This document shows positions 1-10,865 of a stretch of DNA of 64,000 bases, one piece after another. Origin of the DNA: Acanthaster planci (taxonomy: Eukaryota > Echinodermata > Asteroidea > Valvatida > Acanthasteridae). A program made the translations under genes and the position numbers. The notes under the pieces were generated by a model. It saw only the letters and a program-made list of their open reading frames with translations. It was not told the origin of the DNA and did no database searches. The stretch lies in the NCBI RefSeq assembly GCF_001949145.1, contig NW_019091509.1, positions 549,036 through 613,035 on the forward strand, read 5' to 3'. How positions within the stretch are numbered: position 1 is the stretch's first letter; every line of letters begins with the position of its first letter.

Positions 1-1150
1 AAGAGTCAGATTATCAAATAATATTTCATAATTTTTGTCCAGTTTAGACAAAAATCACGTGACATGAAATTAAAGGAGCAGTTTTCCTGCACACATGTTT
101 CTAGCTTATTGACTTTGTACACCTTTTTGAGCCACAATTTGGTCACTTTGCAATGATTGATTTTTCCCGAAATAATAGCCAACAAAGACCCTGATGCAAG
201 ATTTATTGCAGAGGGATGATGTCATGGTGACCGCATCATCTTATTTTATATTGATTTTTGAATATTTAATGTTTCCCCCTATGTTTTGTATTCATTTTTG
301 TACTTGACACCAGTGAACGAGTAGTCCTTTACTTCGGCTCAAGATTACTATAGGAACGAAAGAGAAATCGGGTTCTTTACACTGTGTTATTTGATTTGAA
401 ATATGCATAAGAGTCTGAATATGAAGTAATATTTCATAAACAATTGTCCAGTTTAAGCGCAAATCATGTGACATGAACATAAAGGAGCAGTGTTTCTGCA
501 AACGAGTGTACATCCATTGACTTTGCACACACATGTCAGGGAATGATATTAGTCACTAAATGAGTTGCATCAAGGATTGACCCAAGCTAACACATGATGT
601 AGGTATTTTGATATCAATGACGTCATAAGTTGATTTGTTATTGATTTTTGGTTAAATAATATTTGCCCTTAGACTTTGCAAACGTTTTGTCCTCCATGGA
701 CTTTGCGCACAGATTTTATGGTTTATTTTTCCAGCTTTGCAACATTATATATGTATGGAACTTTCAAACTTGGTAGACCTTTAGATATTCATGTCAGGTA
801 GGTCGTTGAAGAAATTCGTCATGATGAAGTCATCATGTGATTTATTTTTGAATTTTGAATATTTAATTCTTTCCCATAGGTTTTGTACACATTTTTCTAG
901 TAAATTATCGTCTTACATGAATATTGCTATGGTTTAGAAGATCTGATAGACTTCGTACTTACCAAACCGTCCGACAATTAATGAAGGATAGTCCAACACC
1001 ATAATTGGCATGATGACATCATCACATGACTTATTTTTAAATTTTGAATGTTTAATTTTGCCCATATGTATAGGTCTTTTACATGTTTTTCAATAGGAAA
1101 ACTACTTTTGCACTGTTATCGATTGACTGAGTTCGTGTTAGGAGCACACA
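1..1150. repeat. Degenerate AT-rich repeat block
   Basis: Diverged repeat units are visible. The first ~125 bases recur at about 403-535 with the same landmarks (TAATATTTCATAA, GTCCAGTTTA, CATGTGACATGAA). A second motif, TGATGTCATC-like followed by TTATTTTTGAATTTTGAATATTTAAT and TTTTGTAC, recurs near 215, 616, 818 and 1009. The same motif appears near 10866. No gene is supported here; the ORFs are short and unrelated to anything I recognise. Confidence 0.6.
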
Positions 1151-1179
1151 ACAAAGCCACAAGCTAGAAAGGATTCCTG

Positions 1180-1480
1180 TACATTCTCATAACGACGTCA
1201 TCAGCTGGCAAGTCACGTGACATTAAAGGGGCACTCTTTAAAGTGCTGTATCTTGAGAAGTACGTGTCCAATTGGGCTGAAACTTTGTGTGTAGCTCGGA
1301 GGGCAAAGGTTTTAGGCCCAAATTGATCTGATGTGATGATCGGGTGACAAGTCACGTGACTTTAAAGGTGCATTTTGTAAAGCCGAATATCTCATGAAGA
1401 ACATGTCCCATCGGGTTGAACTTTGCAGATAGCTAGAAAGGGAAGGTTTCGAGATAGAAATTGATTTCATCTGATGGTCG
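1180..1480 (+). repeat. Two units of a ~145-bp CRE/E-box satellite
   Basis: Units contain a TGACGTCA-like CRE core, then CAAGTCACGTGAC (E-box CACGTG), ATTAAAGGTGCA, a 'TATCTC..GAAGTAC' box, 'GGGTTGAAACTTTG' and 'TAGCTAGAAAGGGAAG'. The same unit is arrayed at 11.04-11.78 kb. The array runs in the same direction in both places. Confidence 0.65.
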
Positions 1481-3699
1481 TATCATTATATGATATTAAA
1501 GTTATGTGACATGTATCAAGATGACATGGATTGTAAACTTTCCTTTGCTTTATTTCCACTTTTGGCCATTATGTAATAATTTTATCCAATGATTTTTTGA
1601 AAACCCTTTGAAACCAAAGCAGCTCTGTGATTGTTCACAACCACATCTGTTCTTGTTTCCTTTGTTCCTGAAATTGGCCCAGAGTGTTGCTGAATGGCAG
1701 TGGTGTCTTTCAAATGTGGCTAAATTAGCATGCAGCATTACTATATCACTCATCACTGAAGTGCTGGAACACTTTTGTCCCCACTGATAATGTGTGACCA
1801 CTGAATGCCATAAACGAGTACATTAAAATGCATGGACTAAAGTCTACCGTAATCATGCATGGCTAAAAAAATTCACACTGAATTGTAAAAATCATGAGTC
1901 CCTACGTGGAACACAGCCCTTTGTATTGTTTGCGTAGTTGCATGTCTGAAGAACGTCAACTTCTTCATGACTCACCCCACTAGTCGTACGGCCTACATGT
2001 TGCAGCCTTGAGAAATTGCTCTAGGAAACTGTCTGCTTTCCACCGTCACCGTCAAAGCAAGTCTGACTTGAGCGCGCGGTCAGCCTCCAGTTGTTCTAGA
2101 TAACCCCAAACACCACAGCTTCCAGTCGGGGCAAAACTGGGACTGTCCGCCTTCCTCAATTCGGCCCAAACACACACTGTGGCCACTGAAGTGCAGCTCA
2201 CCATCTGCATTCCAGCCACTACAGTCAGTGACGGTGCAACTTCTGGGTCACAGTCATTTTGCAGTAGACTCGATCGCATCCTGACACCAAGGCTTCATTT
2301 GTGATCAAGGAGAAACTTCAGGACCCTGCACCTCCAGCAAGGTCAGCCTCAGGTAGACATCAGCTACAGCGAACTCCCAAACTAAACCGGTCCGCCTAGC
2401 CATCTATGCCAGTCCAAACTGCCGTTACATGTTGGCCTACCAGCTGTTCCCTCGCGCCCCTGGCACAGGTCTTCTAGCACTCGACACACCCCATCCGTGT
2501 TACCACTTTTATAGAGATTCACCTTGAAGCAAGGTTGGACATATTGAAATGGCAGCAAAGAATAGGCAGGACGCTTCCAAGGTCTTACGTTCAGGCACAA
2601 CTCTCTTTTTTGTTCTCCTCTTGCTTTTCTCTTTTCAGTCTTTCTCCCACCTAGTTTCCCTCCCCCCAAAGTATATCAATGTATAACATTCAATGGAGTG
2701 ACATGGTAACCTCTCTTTCTCCCAAGATACCAATCTATTAGTAACTCTAATCAGGAACTTCCACTCACAGTATGTTGTTCAGTGCCCTCTTTAGATACAC
2801 TGATTATTATCATTCATAATTCAAATGAATATATTTAAAGGCCTCTGAGAAAATAAAAAGCCAGTATCACTACAATAATGTTCGTTCATCAGGTTTGTTA
2901 TCAGGTGCCATGCTCAAAAGGCATTTATTAGTCAAGCAAGTATCTGTAGGTGGGACAGTTAACTTATATAAAGTCATTTTGTGTAACCATTGCAGATTAG
3001 CAAGTTCCATTTTGAAGAAGAATTTATTCTAACTGTCCTTATGCTGGTACTTTGCTTCTTTTAAGGTTACTCACAATGGAACTGTCAAATGATCACACAG
3101 CATTAGGAAGACGGTTGCCAGGGAGACCACCAGTTATGGTAAGTTTTTCCCTGAAAAAAAAGTGCACTCATTTCACACGGGTATTCCAGAGTAGCATTGA
3201 ACCAAATACACTGGACAGCAAAAGAAACTTGCCACTTCTGTCTAAGGCTACACAGCAACTGAATCAAAACTCAGACACAAAAGCGCTCTCCCCCAAGCAA
3301 AAATGACCCATGAATGGACAACATTTTAAACAACCAATGACAAAGTGAACACCTGTTTTGTCAAAATGATATGCTTGAGTGGTTTCTGTGTAGGGATGCC
3401 ATCCTTACTGACTATGCATACACATTGAAAATGAATGATTGTGACTTCTTTATCTCATCCTGTCGCATTGATTTTGGCGTAAAACTTAAAGCCCATTCTT
3501 TGACTTTGGATTCAGTAACCAAGTTGCTGTGCTTGTCAATTTCTTCTTTGTTATAAAGATAATCACTTGCTTTTGGGCATGTGATTACTGAGGGTATTGC
3601 AGCATACCTGTGTCCAAAATTTGTTTATTTCTATGGAGTGAATTTTTATGTGTGGCCTTTGACATTTATTATATTTATAATTAGCTACGTGAAAAGTTT
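1481..3699. other. No recognisable gene
   Basis: The ORFs here are short, overlapping and without motifs I recognise. A GC-richer patch at about 2.05-2.65 kb gives proline/serine-rich or basic conceptual peptides on both strands. I cannot assign it and treat it as non-coding or a decayed repeat. Confidence 0.5.
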
Positions 3700-3950
3700 A
3701 AACATAAAAGAAATGCGATTAAAGATAACCCGCTGTGAAAAATAAGTCTTCGTATTTAATTAATTGATCTCGCTTACGAAACATTTTGGCGTCCATTTCC
3801 CCCAAAACATTTTGGATGTCTAAGAGCATGTCACCGTGATGGTCCAAGTCAGCGCGCATGTCGCCTAGCATTGCTTCGATATCCGTTTGATCAGTTTGAA
3901 TTTCAGTCAACTTGTCTTTATTTTCTTGATTTTAAATACATATTTTTAAA

Positions 3951-4112
3951 ATGTCGAGTGCTTTCATGATGGTCGGCGGAGCTATAGTAAACGCTCTGGC
4001 ATTTATGGGTTCAAATTTTGTATTGAGTAGTTTATCAGAAAGTAAAGTAGATGAAGAATGTAAAAGACACTCCCTTGTCTTAGAACAATTGGCGCAAGTG
4101 AAACAAGACTGA
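3951..4112 (+). CDS. Small hydrophobic ORF (53 aa) of the Polinton-like relic
   Basis: An intact ATG-to-stop ORF encodes 53 residues. The N-terminal ~28 residues are hydrophobic and Gly/Ala-rich (begins MSSAFMMVGGAIV), consistent with a membrane segment; the tail is charged. It lies 16 bases upstream of another small ORF with a C-terminal membrane segment, and both precede the integrase relic. Adintoviruses and Polintons commonly carry short hydrophobic proteins near the integrase, so a structural or membrane role is possible, but function is not assigned. It is below the length at which chance ORFs can be excluded; position and orientation are the main support. Confidence 0.45.
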   Translation: MSSAFMMVGGAIVNALAFMGSNFVLSSLSESKVDEECKRHSLVLEQLAQVKQD

Positions 4113-4128
4113 ACAAAATCGCGTTCAC

Positions 4129-4368
4129 ATGCTAGACTTTTTAAACGAGCGCATGCGACAAGAGCGCGCGATTCAGCAGACATTTGTAAACGTCGGCGAC
4201 ACGTTGCGAGCTTACAGCGTATTGACGAGTAAACACGTATTATCCCTGCCTCCGGAGCCTAAATTGTCCGATTTCTACTTGCCTTCGGAAGACCAGAAAA
4301 TTCGCGAGTTTATATGGATTTTAAGTGGAACTGCTTTACTTGGTTTTTTAGCGTATCGATTCGCTTAA
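4129..4368 (+). CDS. Small C-terminally membrane-anchored ORF (79 aa)
   Basis: An intact ORF begins MLDFLNERM. A charged Arg/Glu/Gln-rich N-terminal third probably forms a helix. A proline-containing middle follows, and residues ~62-78 form a single hydrophobic segment (WILSGTALLGFLAYRF) at the very C-terminus, as in tail-anchored proteins. It follows the 53-aa hydrophobic ORF by 16 bases and precedes the integrase relic by about 20 bases, so the three probably formed one viral-type block. The ORF is uninterrupted although its neighbours are broken. I do not recognise a named family and assign no function. Confidence 0.5.
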   Translation: MLDFLNERMRQERAIQQTFVNVGDTLRAYSVLTSKHVLSLPPEPKLSDFYLPSEDQKIREFIWILSGTALLGFLAYRFA

Positions 4369-4388
4369 GTTGAACAACTTTATTTTAA

Positions 4389-4940
4389 ATGGAAAAAGAT
4401 TTTTCAAAATTATTTTACAGTCCACAGGAAAGGTGAAAGTGCAGTAGACCACTTGCACCAAAAGACGGGTGCAGAAAAATCTGCCGTGAGATCCTGGTTA
4501 AAAAAGCAGGCAATTTGACAAATTTATTTACCCGCGCCCGATTACATGCCTAGGCCCACGACATTGCAAACCGAGTTCATCAAACCAAATGTTTAATCGA
4601 CAAAGAAGCTGCAAACGCCGTCAAATTGGACCGAGTGAAAGAAACGCCTGTAGCACCCGTAGAAAGCGAAACGCATGAGCTCGCCTCGGATGTTTTGGTC
4701 AGATATCTATACTATCCGGGCAAGCAAGAAGGCGTTACCGTTAAAAGGGCTACAGACCTGGTTTGGTCCGTGGACGTTTACCAAATCGACAAACGCACGA
4801 CGCAATTTAAGCAGGTAAATGGCAAACGCGTAAAAACAGGGCCCACTTTATATTATTTATTAAACAGGCCCAAGCGTAGTTCTGTCAAGGAAGAGCTTAA
4901 AGTTATACCCGAAGACACCGAATTACCGCCAGCTCGATAA
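4389..4940 (+). pseudogene. Integrase relic lacking its catalytic core
   Basis: The piece at 4389-4520 reads like the N-terminus of Polinton-type integrases: a 'LFYSP' start, then 'KTGAEKSAVRSWLKKQA', a DNA-binding helix typical of the family, and a PRP-containing linker. It is broken by a frameshift near 4434. The next recognisable piece, about 4620-4940, is the C-terminal SH3-like region, with 'WSVDVYQI', 'GPTLYYLL' and 'VKEELKVIPEDTELPP'. The ~150-residue DDE catalytic domain that belongs between them is absent, so the copy cannot have been active. It has the same orientation as the two small ORFs upstream. Confidence 0.65.
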
Positions 4941-4989
4941 TGCCGGTAGGCTAAAGTTTAATGCCGCCTGATAATACATAACGCTTCGT

Positions 4990-7900
4990 GTCCTACGGCG
5001 AAAGACTCAATTTTTTTAGCGACACTGTGAATAGTATATGTTTATCCAATCTAAATAGCAGTTGTTTGTTAAAGTGCTGCATTTTTTCAAACATGGTGTT
5101 TTTGTACACCTTGTGCGACAAACTATTTTGCATTACGACTTTAGTAACTCCTTTCGCCTTTTTCAAATTTTGTGGATCGGTTAAAATCGAGTACATTTTC
5201 GGTCTAATGCAGATTGCTTCCAGATTGAACCTCCAAATTCATCCTTCATCTTGCCGCTTACATTTTTATTTTTTGGGTCGTAAAGCTTATGATCCTGTGG
5301 ATAATTACTACAGTCAAACAATTTCCACTTTTTAAATTGCCCGTTTGAATTTGGACTAGCAAACTGTCTGTGTACAAAAGACAGACATTTGAACCGAAAT
5401 CTGCTTTAACGTATTATAATAGAAATCGTATATTAAAGTTTTTGGCAAATTTAATACGTTTACGCCGCAATAGATGGGCATATTTAACTTTGTCTTTATG
5501 CAATACATTTCGACGAATGAAAGATCGCATTCTTTAAATGGCGTAGTCGCTTTAAAATTTGGTTTAAAGGTTAATTTCTTGTACCTTTCGGTGTCGTGTA
5601 CGTCCCTAAGCAAGTACCCATCCATCCGGAAAATGCACATTTTCTATCGTTTTACCAAAGACTGAATTATTCATCAACTTGAAAAAGTCCTGTTCGAAAT
5701 CAGACTTGGCTAATTTATGTAGCTCAGTGTTTTTGTGGATTAGTTTTTCATCCATGCGGCCTGTTTAAACGACATTGCACGATGTACTTGTTTTAGTCGT
5801 AAACCAAGTTCCAGATAGTTTTTGTAAAGTGTGATAATGAACAACGTATTTATGTTTGACGCTTAAAGTGGAAACGAGTTTATCTATCGAAGTGATCCTT
5901 TCTCCATTTGCTATTAAATCTTTTTGGTAGTCGAAAAACCACTCATTTGGCACTGATAAGTTTTCTGGCGCCAGTGGGAAATCATTGTGTAAATTGTGCA
6001 AGTGATGCGGATAGTCTAAGGTCACTTCGAATATATAGCCTTTAAACGCTTTTGGAGAAAGTTTCAAAATGTATTCAGGGGTAAATTTGCTTACGTCCTG
6101 AACCCACCGGAAATGTTTAAATGGTAAAGGCTGACTCGTGGCCCAGCCATATAAATTAATCGCGTCTAGATACATGATGTGTGAAATCGTTTTTGGGGGG
6201 TTATAATCTTTTAATTGGGGATTATTCGCTTTGGCATAATGCTTGGCCCCTACGGTAGAAATACCGCCTCATTTGGCTCTTTTGAAAAACAGGTGTTTAT
6301 CGATATTTGTCAAAAGCTCTAATTCAATGCCAGAGTGCTTTAATAAGTGTCATATTTTTCCAAGTTGTGCAGAATCACGGGTACGACTGTTTGACCGGGC
6401 ATGACACGTAACTTGGCATTACACTGAGCGTGCGCGGGGCCACGATACTTGCCAGTCACGTGGCAGTGATGGCGAACTTTGCGAAATTCATTAATGGGCT
6501 TTTCACACTCCATACAAATGTAGTCTCAAAAGCCGCATTCATTGACTGAACTAAAGGCGGCTTTTTAGTTCTTTGTTTTCGGCACATCCGGTACTTGACA
6601 TCGGCGCTCGGATTCTTTAGTTTTGTCAATGCGTCTTTCGCAAATCCAGCACGTGTTACAATCTTTGTAGATTTTCTGCATCTCGTGAGACCAAGTGAGG
6701 TGCTTAGGATTGGCAAATGTCGCGTTGATTTCGGCAACTTCCCTAGTCAACGATTGCACAAATTTAAGTGCTGCGCCTGGACCTCTGTAGGTCTCTCGAC
6801 TCACATTGCATTGCACAACCGCGTATGAATAGCCACACGGCTTATGAACCTGCATTTTAACCGTGTTTAATTCTTTTGGTGGCATGTGCTCTAAAACAGA
6901 TTCAAAATCTGCGTAGATGATGAAAGGGGCATCCTGCTTGTTTTTATAGTTTTCAAATTTGAAAATGTTTTTCCCTTTTTCAGGGAGTACCACTTTACAC
7001 GGCGCCGTGTCCATTCCTTGACAGTCTTCCTTGTGCCTGTCTAGTATTTCTTGCGTTTGAAAGTGGACAGGCATTTGAAACACCAGTGTGATTTGTCCTT
7101 GTGTTTGGTCACATCGCACATTAAGCGAGAAAAGTTCTTGATCTAGCAATAATGACTCGTTTTGCCTTTTGTGAAATACAGTAAATTGATAGGCTCTTCT
7201 TCGCGTTTAGTCTTGTAAAGCACGCAAGTGCCTTCTTTTTCGGTATAACCAAATACATTGATGGCTAACTGATTTTGCGATTCAATGGGTGGCATTTGCA
7301 ACACGGTTGTTGGAAAGTCTACGTTTGTGAAATTTAAACCGTCTTCTTTTTTTGTAAGACGAGGTTCGCTTGTCGTGTATATAATAATTTGGATTAATTT
7401 CCAACTGATGCTTTACGTGATTACGTGAAGTGGCTTACAATGCCCAGCGAATGCACTCTTGATCTTCTTTATTTTGAACATTGATAATTGTTTTTTTTGA
7501 ACATCGATAACTGCTTTTTTTAAACGTCGATAATTGCTTTCTTATCCGCTTAATATTTTGGCAACGGAATATAGGTCACTACTACTGGGTTATATTTAAC
7601 CACGGTGATGTAAAAGGCGTGTATTTTATCAAACACCCAGCCCAATCCTCTCTGTTCGTGGGTTTCTACATCTTTGATATGGTTGGCGAGTTGCTGGTTT
7701 AAAGACTCTTTAATTGCTTTTTTAGAAAAGACCACGTTTCTTTTACTTGTAAATGTGAAAACACCGAGTTTAGTCTCTGCTCCGGGCTTTTCCATTTTAA
7801 ACTGAACCTTTGTTGCAGTTTGCAACTTGTAAGAACTGATTCCTTTAAACTCGGCTAGCGTTTTGTCTTCAATGTGCTTTTTATAAAAATTGAAAAAGTG

Positions 7901-7999
7901 AATCAAGTCATCTGCATAGAAATGCCTGATTCTCTGAATGCCTACTTCTTCGATTGCTTGCGGCTTTATGTATGCCTTAATCGTGGTGATTAAGTCCAC
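4990..7999 (-). pseudogene. Protein-primed family-B DNA polymerase relic (Polinton/adintovirus type)
   Basis: The gene reads from ~7999 toward 4990 in several frames. The N-terminal piece (7999-7550) ends in the 'GWVFDKIHAFYI..VKYNP' box. Next is a frameshifted stretch with 'INVQNKED' and 'INVFGY..KEG'. The exonuclease piece (7149-6565) has 'FIIYADFES', where D and E are the usual metal ligands. A palm piece (6175-5765) begins MYLDAINLYGWA, the DxxxLYG polymerase motif. C-terminal pieces contain 'PKTLIYDFYYN' (5640-5356) and '[15 protein letters not shown]' (5196-4993). The usual YxDTDS catalytic motif near 5370-5390 appears shortened. Several frameshifts and stops make it a pseudogene. Total length (~1000 codons) matches the family. 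Confidence 0.85.
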
Positions 8000-8127
8000 T
8001 CGCTATATTTTCCCTTTTAAGCCTGTGGCCATGAATGCGATTCCGTTATCTTGCGCTATCTTTAAAAGCTGGTGATATGATTGATGGGTGAGATTTCTAA
8101 ATTGCCGTTGACTCACTTGAATCGCTT

Positions 8128-8274
8128 TTACGAGTTCCTGCTTTGAATGACTTTTTTAGCAAGCGCGGGTAATTTAATGTCATATCTCTTAACAAAGTTG
8201 GCTCGAAACAATTTCTTCAATCGCCTAAAATCTGCCAAGACGGGACAACGTTGTGGCTTAGTTTTTCTACTCAT
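8128..8274 (-). CDS. Small basic ORF (48 aa) upstream of PolB relic
   Basis: This minus-strand ORF begins MSRKTKPQR and is rich in Lys/Arg, with little acidic content. It ends about 130 bases before the PolB relic on the same strand. It may be the first part of a longer broken ORF, since related-looking coding continues in another frame. A nucleic-acid-binding role is conceivable from composition alone. I do not recognise it, and a chance ORF is possible. Confidence 0.25.
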   Translation of the reverse strand: MSRKTKPQRCPVLADFRRLKKLFRANFVKRYDIKLPALAKKVIQSRNS

Positions 8275-8280
8275 GTCTCT

Positions 8281-9650
8281 CTCTATATATATATAGCGTT
8301 TTTAAAATCTCAATTTTATCAGCGTTTGGAACAAGAGCTAAATTTTCCGGAAGTGGAACAGTCCCCCAGGGAATTCCCTGTTTGTGACGTGCTGGGCAAG
8401 TCGCGAGTAAGTCACAAGTTCTAGGGAAAGTCCCTGCGGGTAACGAGTTTTGGAATGTCCCTTCTGGCTGAAAACGAGGAAAGAGGGTGCTGGCTTAGGA
8501 CACACCGGTCTCTACTACTGTCGACTCGGGTACCTAGTACCTCTGTATGTGCATTGTATGACCTACATGCAAGCTGCGTTTCAGTTTGATGTGGGCTCAT
8601 GCTACGTACATAGTAGGGTCTAGTTCACTTACTCAAGCCCCAGTGAAAAAAGTCATTATTCAGGGTCCAATAACATGCGACCAACATCCCTGAGGTATCT
8701 GAAACACACGTTAAATTATTGTATGGTTCTTAATCTTTAAACTTCTTTTCTATTTTTGTGGATTAACTGATTACATTTTGAATTACTCCCACAAAACAAA
8801 ATCCTCTCCTCTGTGATTTTCTCTGAAGTCTGCTTGTGGCCATTTTTTCAAGTGTCAACCCTCAACTTTCTTGGGTACTCAGGACCATTTTTCAACTGTA
8901 TTTTGTAGGCATTCTGCTCTCAGATGAAAGCACAAAGACTCAAGGATTTGATCCTGGCAAAAATTCACCCAGTGTCATCATTTAGGTGCCATATAATCTC
9001 CTTTTTCAAAAGATACTGTGGGGGCACTTTTAATGCTAATGAGCTGGCCAGAAATTTTCACTTGAATTAGTGGACTGCACCCATAGTAAGATGGAGGAAA
9101 ACAAAACCCATGATCACAGAGACACATCACTCAGTACACTTAGACGATAACTGGGCGGTTATCATTCATAAAATATTATTGACAAGGTGGGTGACTAACG
9201 GGCACAAATCATGGTCACCATTGGAGATAAGAATGAAACACTTGATTGCATATCATCATTTGGTAGGCACAAATGTGACTGTTTTGGTCGCATCATACAG
9301 CACTGTGTGTGGTCCATGACAAGTTGTCCTGATAGAAGTCTGGAATAAAATATTGTTGTAAGCTGCTGTGCATCACCCCCTTCCAAACTGTTTATTGCAT
9401 GATATTGAAAGAATAATTTGATTTTATTTGATAACTGTTTTGTTTATTCTTTTTTTTATATTTTGGAACAGGTAGTCGCATATGATAGTGGTGTGGTTGA
9501 TGTTCACTTGATCAGTCAACACTTCACAGCTTCTAGCAGTGCAGAGTTCCAGGAGATGACAAAGCTGTTGAATTCTTTCAGATAGATTGCTCCATTCAGT
9601 CAGAACAGCTTTCATCTTGCATGATTATAAGAAACTTTTAGTTAAGGATG
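8281..9650. other. No recognisable gene
   Basis: Only short ORFs are present. A minus-strand ORF at 9424-9615 follows a plausible acceptor and has an exon-like amino-acid composition (begins MKAVLTEWSNL), but no partner exon or family was recognised. A minus-strand ORF at 9195-9386 is similarly unassigned. Confidence 0.4.
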
Positions 9651-9774
9651 TTTTGCGGTTACACCATGTACAATATTCTCTTTTATGAGTAAGTGTGGTT
9701 CTGAGAAGAACCGGTTTTACTCAACGTTTCGGAACAGTATACTCTGTCTGTCGTCAGGAGACTGCTTGACTCCA
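9651..9774 (-). repeat. Left inverted pLTR arm
   Basis: It runs from TTTTGCGGTTACACC to GGAGACTGCTTGACTCCAA and is the reverse complement of the right arm at 10534-10658. It contains a core reading CTGACGA-stem-GAAAC on the minus strand. Confidence 0.8.
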
Positions 9775-10626
9775 ACTTGAGTGTGGCTTTATATGCTGGG
9801 CATGTGCGGTGAGGTGTGAAAGATGGGATCCTGGCTGCAGGTTCACTGAGGTGTTTAGGCGGGAACTGTTGCTTGCTTGTATCTGTGGGTGGATGTGTTG
9901 CTGCTCATTCAGGTGTGTCAGTGTGTGTGGGACTGTTGAGGTGTGTGGTTGCCTGGGTATAGAGGACCCAAGTGGCAATACACTAAGTGTCCTCGGGTAT
10001 AGGGGACCCACTGGACAGGATGGGGCGCCAGATGTCACTGATGTGTGTTTGTTTATCTCGATGGCCTCTCTTATTCGTCGGGGATGCCACCGTTCGATGC
10101 TGGTGATGAGATGTGCATTCTGCCATTGGATGACGTGGTCTGTTTCGTGTGAATGCTTGACGATGGATGATTTGTCATATTCTCCTCGTCGGCCATGGGC
10201 CTTGTGCTCATTGAGACGTGTAGACAGATCCCTGCCTGTCTCCCCGATGTACACCAGGCCGCATTCACAAGGTATCTTGTAAACACCGGGTCTTGTCGTT
10301 GAGTCCTGGGTGTCCTTGTGTGACTGGAGAATGTGCTTGATCTTGCTTGGTGCGTTGTGGAATACTCTGATTCCTTGTTCTTGAAGGATGCGCTGGATGC
10401 GGTGGGATGTATGGCCTATAAACGGGAGGTTGACTGAACTAATGTGTCTATATGGTTGACCTGGGGTAGAGGAGACCCGTCGGTCGGGGTGGGGTGTAGG
10501 TGCTTGGATCTTGACTTGACTTGAGACTGCTTGACTTGGAGTCAAGCAGTCTCCTGACGACGGACAGAGTATACTGTTCCGAAACGTTGAGTAAAACCGG
10601 TTCTTCTCAGAACCACACTTACTCAT
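9754..10626 (-). CDS. GIY-YIG endonuclease ORF of Penelope-like element (290 aa)
   Basis: The ORF contains the GIY-YIG nuclease domain in its middle third: 'GVYKIPC' followed by 'VYIGETGR' and 'LSTRLNEHK'. The conserved Arg and downstream His/Glu-containing helices ('KSSIVKHSHETDH', 'RRIREAIEI') are also present. Upstream, 'GHTSHRIQRILQEQGIRVF' corresponds to the linker that joins RT to EN in Penelope-like elements. The RT domain itself is missing, and both ends of the ORF run into the inverted arms, so its termini are not genuine gene ends. In an intact element this domain nicks target DNA for retrotransposition. Confidence 0.8.
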   Translation of the reverse strand: MSKCGSEKNRFYSTFRNSILCPSSGDCLTPSQAVSSQVKIQAPTPHPDRRVSSTPGQPYRHISSVNLPFIGHTSHRIQRILQEQGIRVFHNAPSKIKHILQSHKDTQDSTTRPGVYKIPCECGLVYIGETGRDLSTRLNEHKAHGRRGEYDKSSIVKHSHETDHVIQWQNAHLITSIERWHPRRIREAIEINKHTSVTSGAPSCPVGPLYPRTLSVLPLGSSIPRQPHTSTVPHTLTHLNEQQHIHPQIQASNSSRLNTSVNLQPGSHLSHLTAHAQHIKPHSSWSQAVS

Positions 10627-10658
10627 AAAAGAGAATATTGTACATGGTGTAACCGCAA
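10534..10658 (+). repeat. Right inverted pLTR arm
   Basis: It is the near-perfect reverse complement of 9651-9774 and ends in AACCGCAAAA followed by an A-run. Just upstream, a separate ~13-base hairpin (AGACTGCTTGACT / AGTCAAGCAGTCT) lies at its inner edge. Confidence 0.8.
10551..10600 (+). ncRNA. Hammerhead-ribozyme-like core in pLTR
   Basis: The core CTGACGA (10554-10560) is followed by a hairpin (CGGACAG, loop, CTGTTCCG) and then GAAAC (10581-10585). This is the order of conserved elements in a hammerhead: CUGANGA, stem II, GAAA. Penelope-like elements are known to carry hammerheads. I could not draw a convincing stem I and stem III around it, so activity is uncertain. The same core lies on the minus strand in the left arm. 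Confidence 0.4.
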
Positions 10659-10865
10659 AAAAAAAAATCCTGAACTAATTGTCGATCCGCCATGCAAACT
10701 TTTAAGCGCTACCTAGGCTTAACTTTGCCATTTCGTCTGGGGCTGTTATCAGCGATACTTCTGTTTGACATGTTTCCATATGTCTGCATTGCAGTTTGCG
10801 TCTTGCGTTCCTCTCTGCTTTTCTTGCACCAAACCAGCCTTTACAACCGGCGAAGACCATGATGC

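Larger units (their letters stand above)
3700..8280. mobile_element. Polinton/adintovirus-like element relic
   Basis: A cluster of divergently arranged pieces includes small membrane-type ORFs and an integrase relic on the plus strand, and a protein-primed family-B DNA polymerase relic plus a small basic ORF on the minus strand. PolB together with a retroviral-type integrase is the signature of Polintons/Mavericks and adintoviruses. No capsid, ATPase or protease gene was recognised, so this is an internally deleted, decayed copy. I could not identify terminal inverted repeats; the limits given are the outermost related pieces. Confidence 0.75.
9651..10658 (-). mobile_element. Penelope-like element copy with inverted pLTR arms
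   Basis: A GIY-YIG endonuclease coding module is bracketed by inverted arms of about 124 bases that differ at only one position by eye (for example TCTGTCTGTCG against TCTGTCCGTCG). Penelope-like elements characteristically carry such pLTRs in direct or inverted arrangement, and often hammerhead ribozyme motifs inside them. The RT portion is absent, so this is a truncated copy. The similarity of the arms suggests recent formation or gene conversion. Confidence 0.75.

Noticed and set aside
2052-2669. Possible coding block on the minus strand (75- and 95-aa ORFs)
   Set aside because: Slightly higher GC, but no family similarity, splice-phase partner or consistent frame.
9809-10282. Plus-strand ORF of 157 aa, Cys-rich
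   Set aside because: It is the antisense of the GIY-YIG module; the minus strand carries the recognisable domain.
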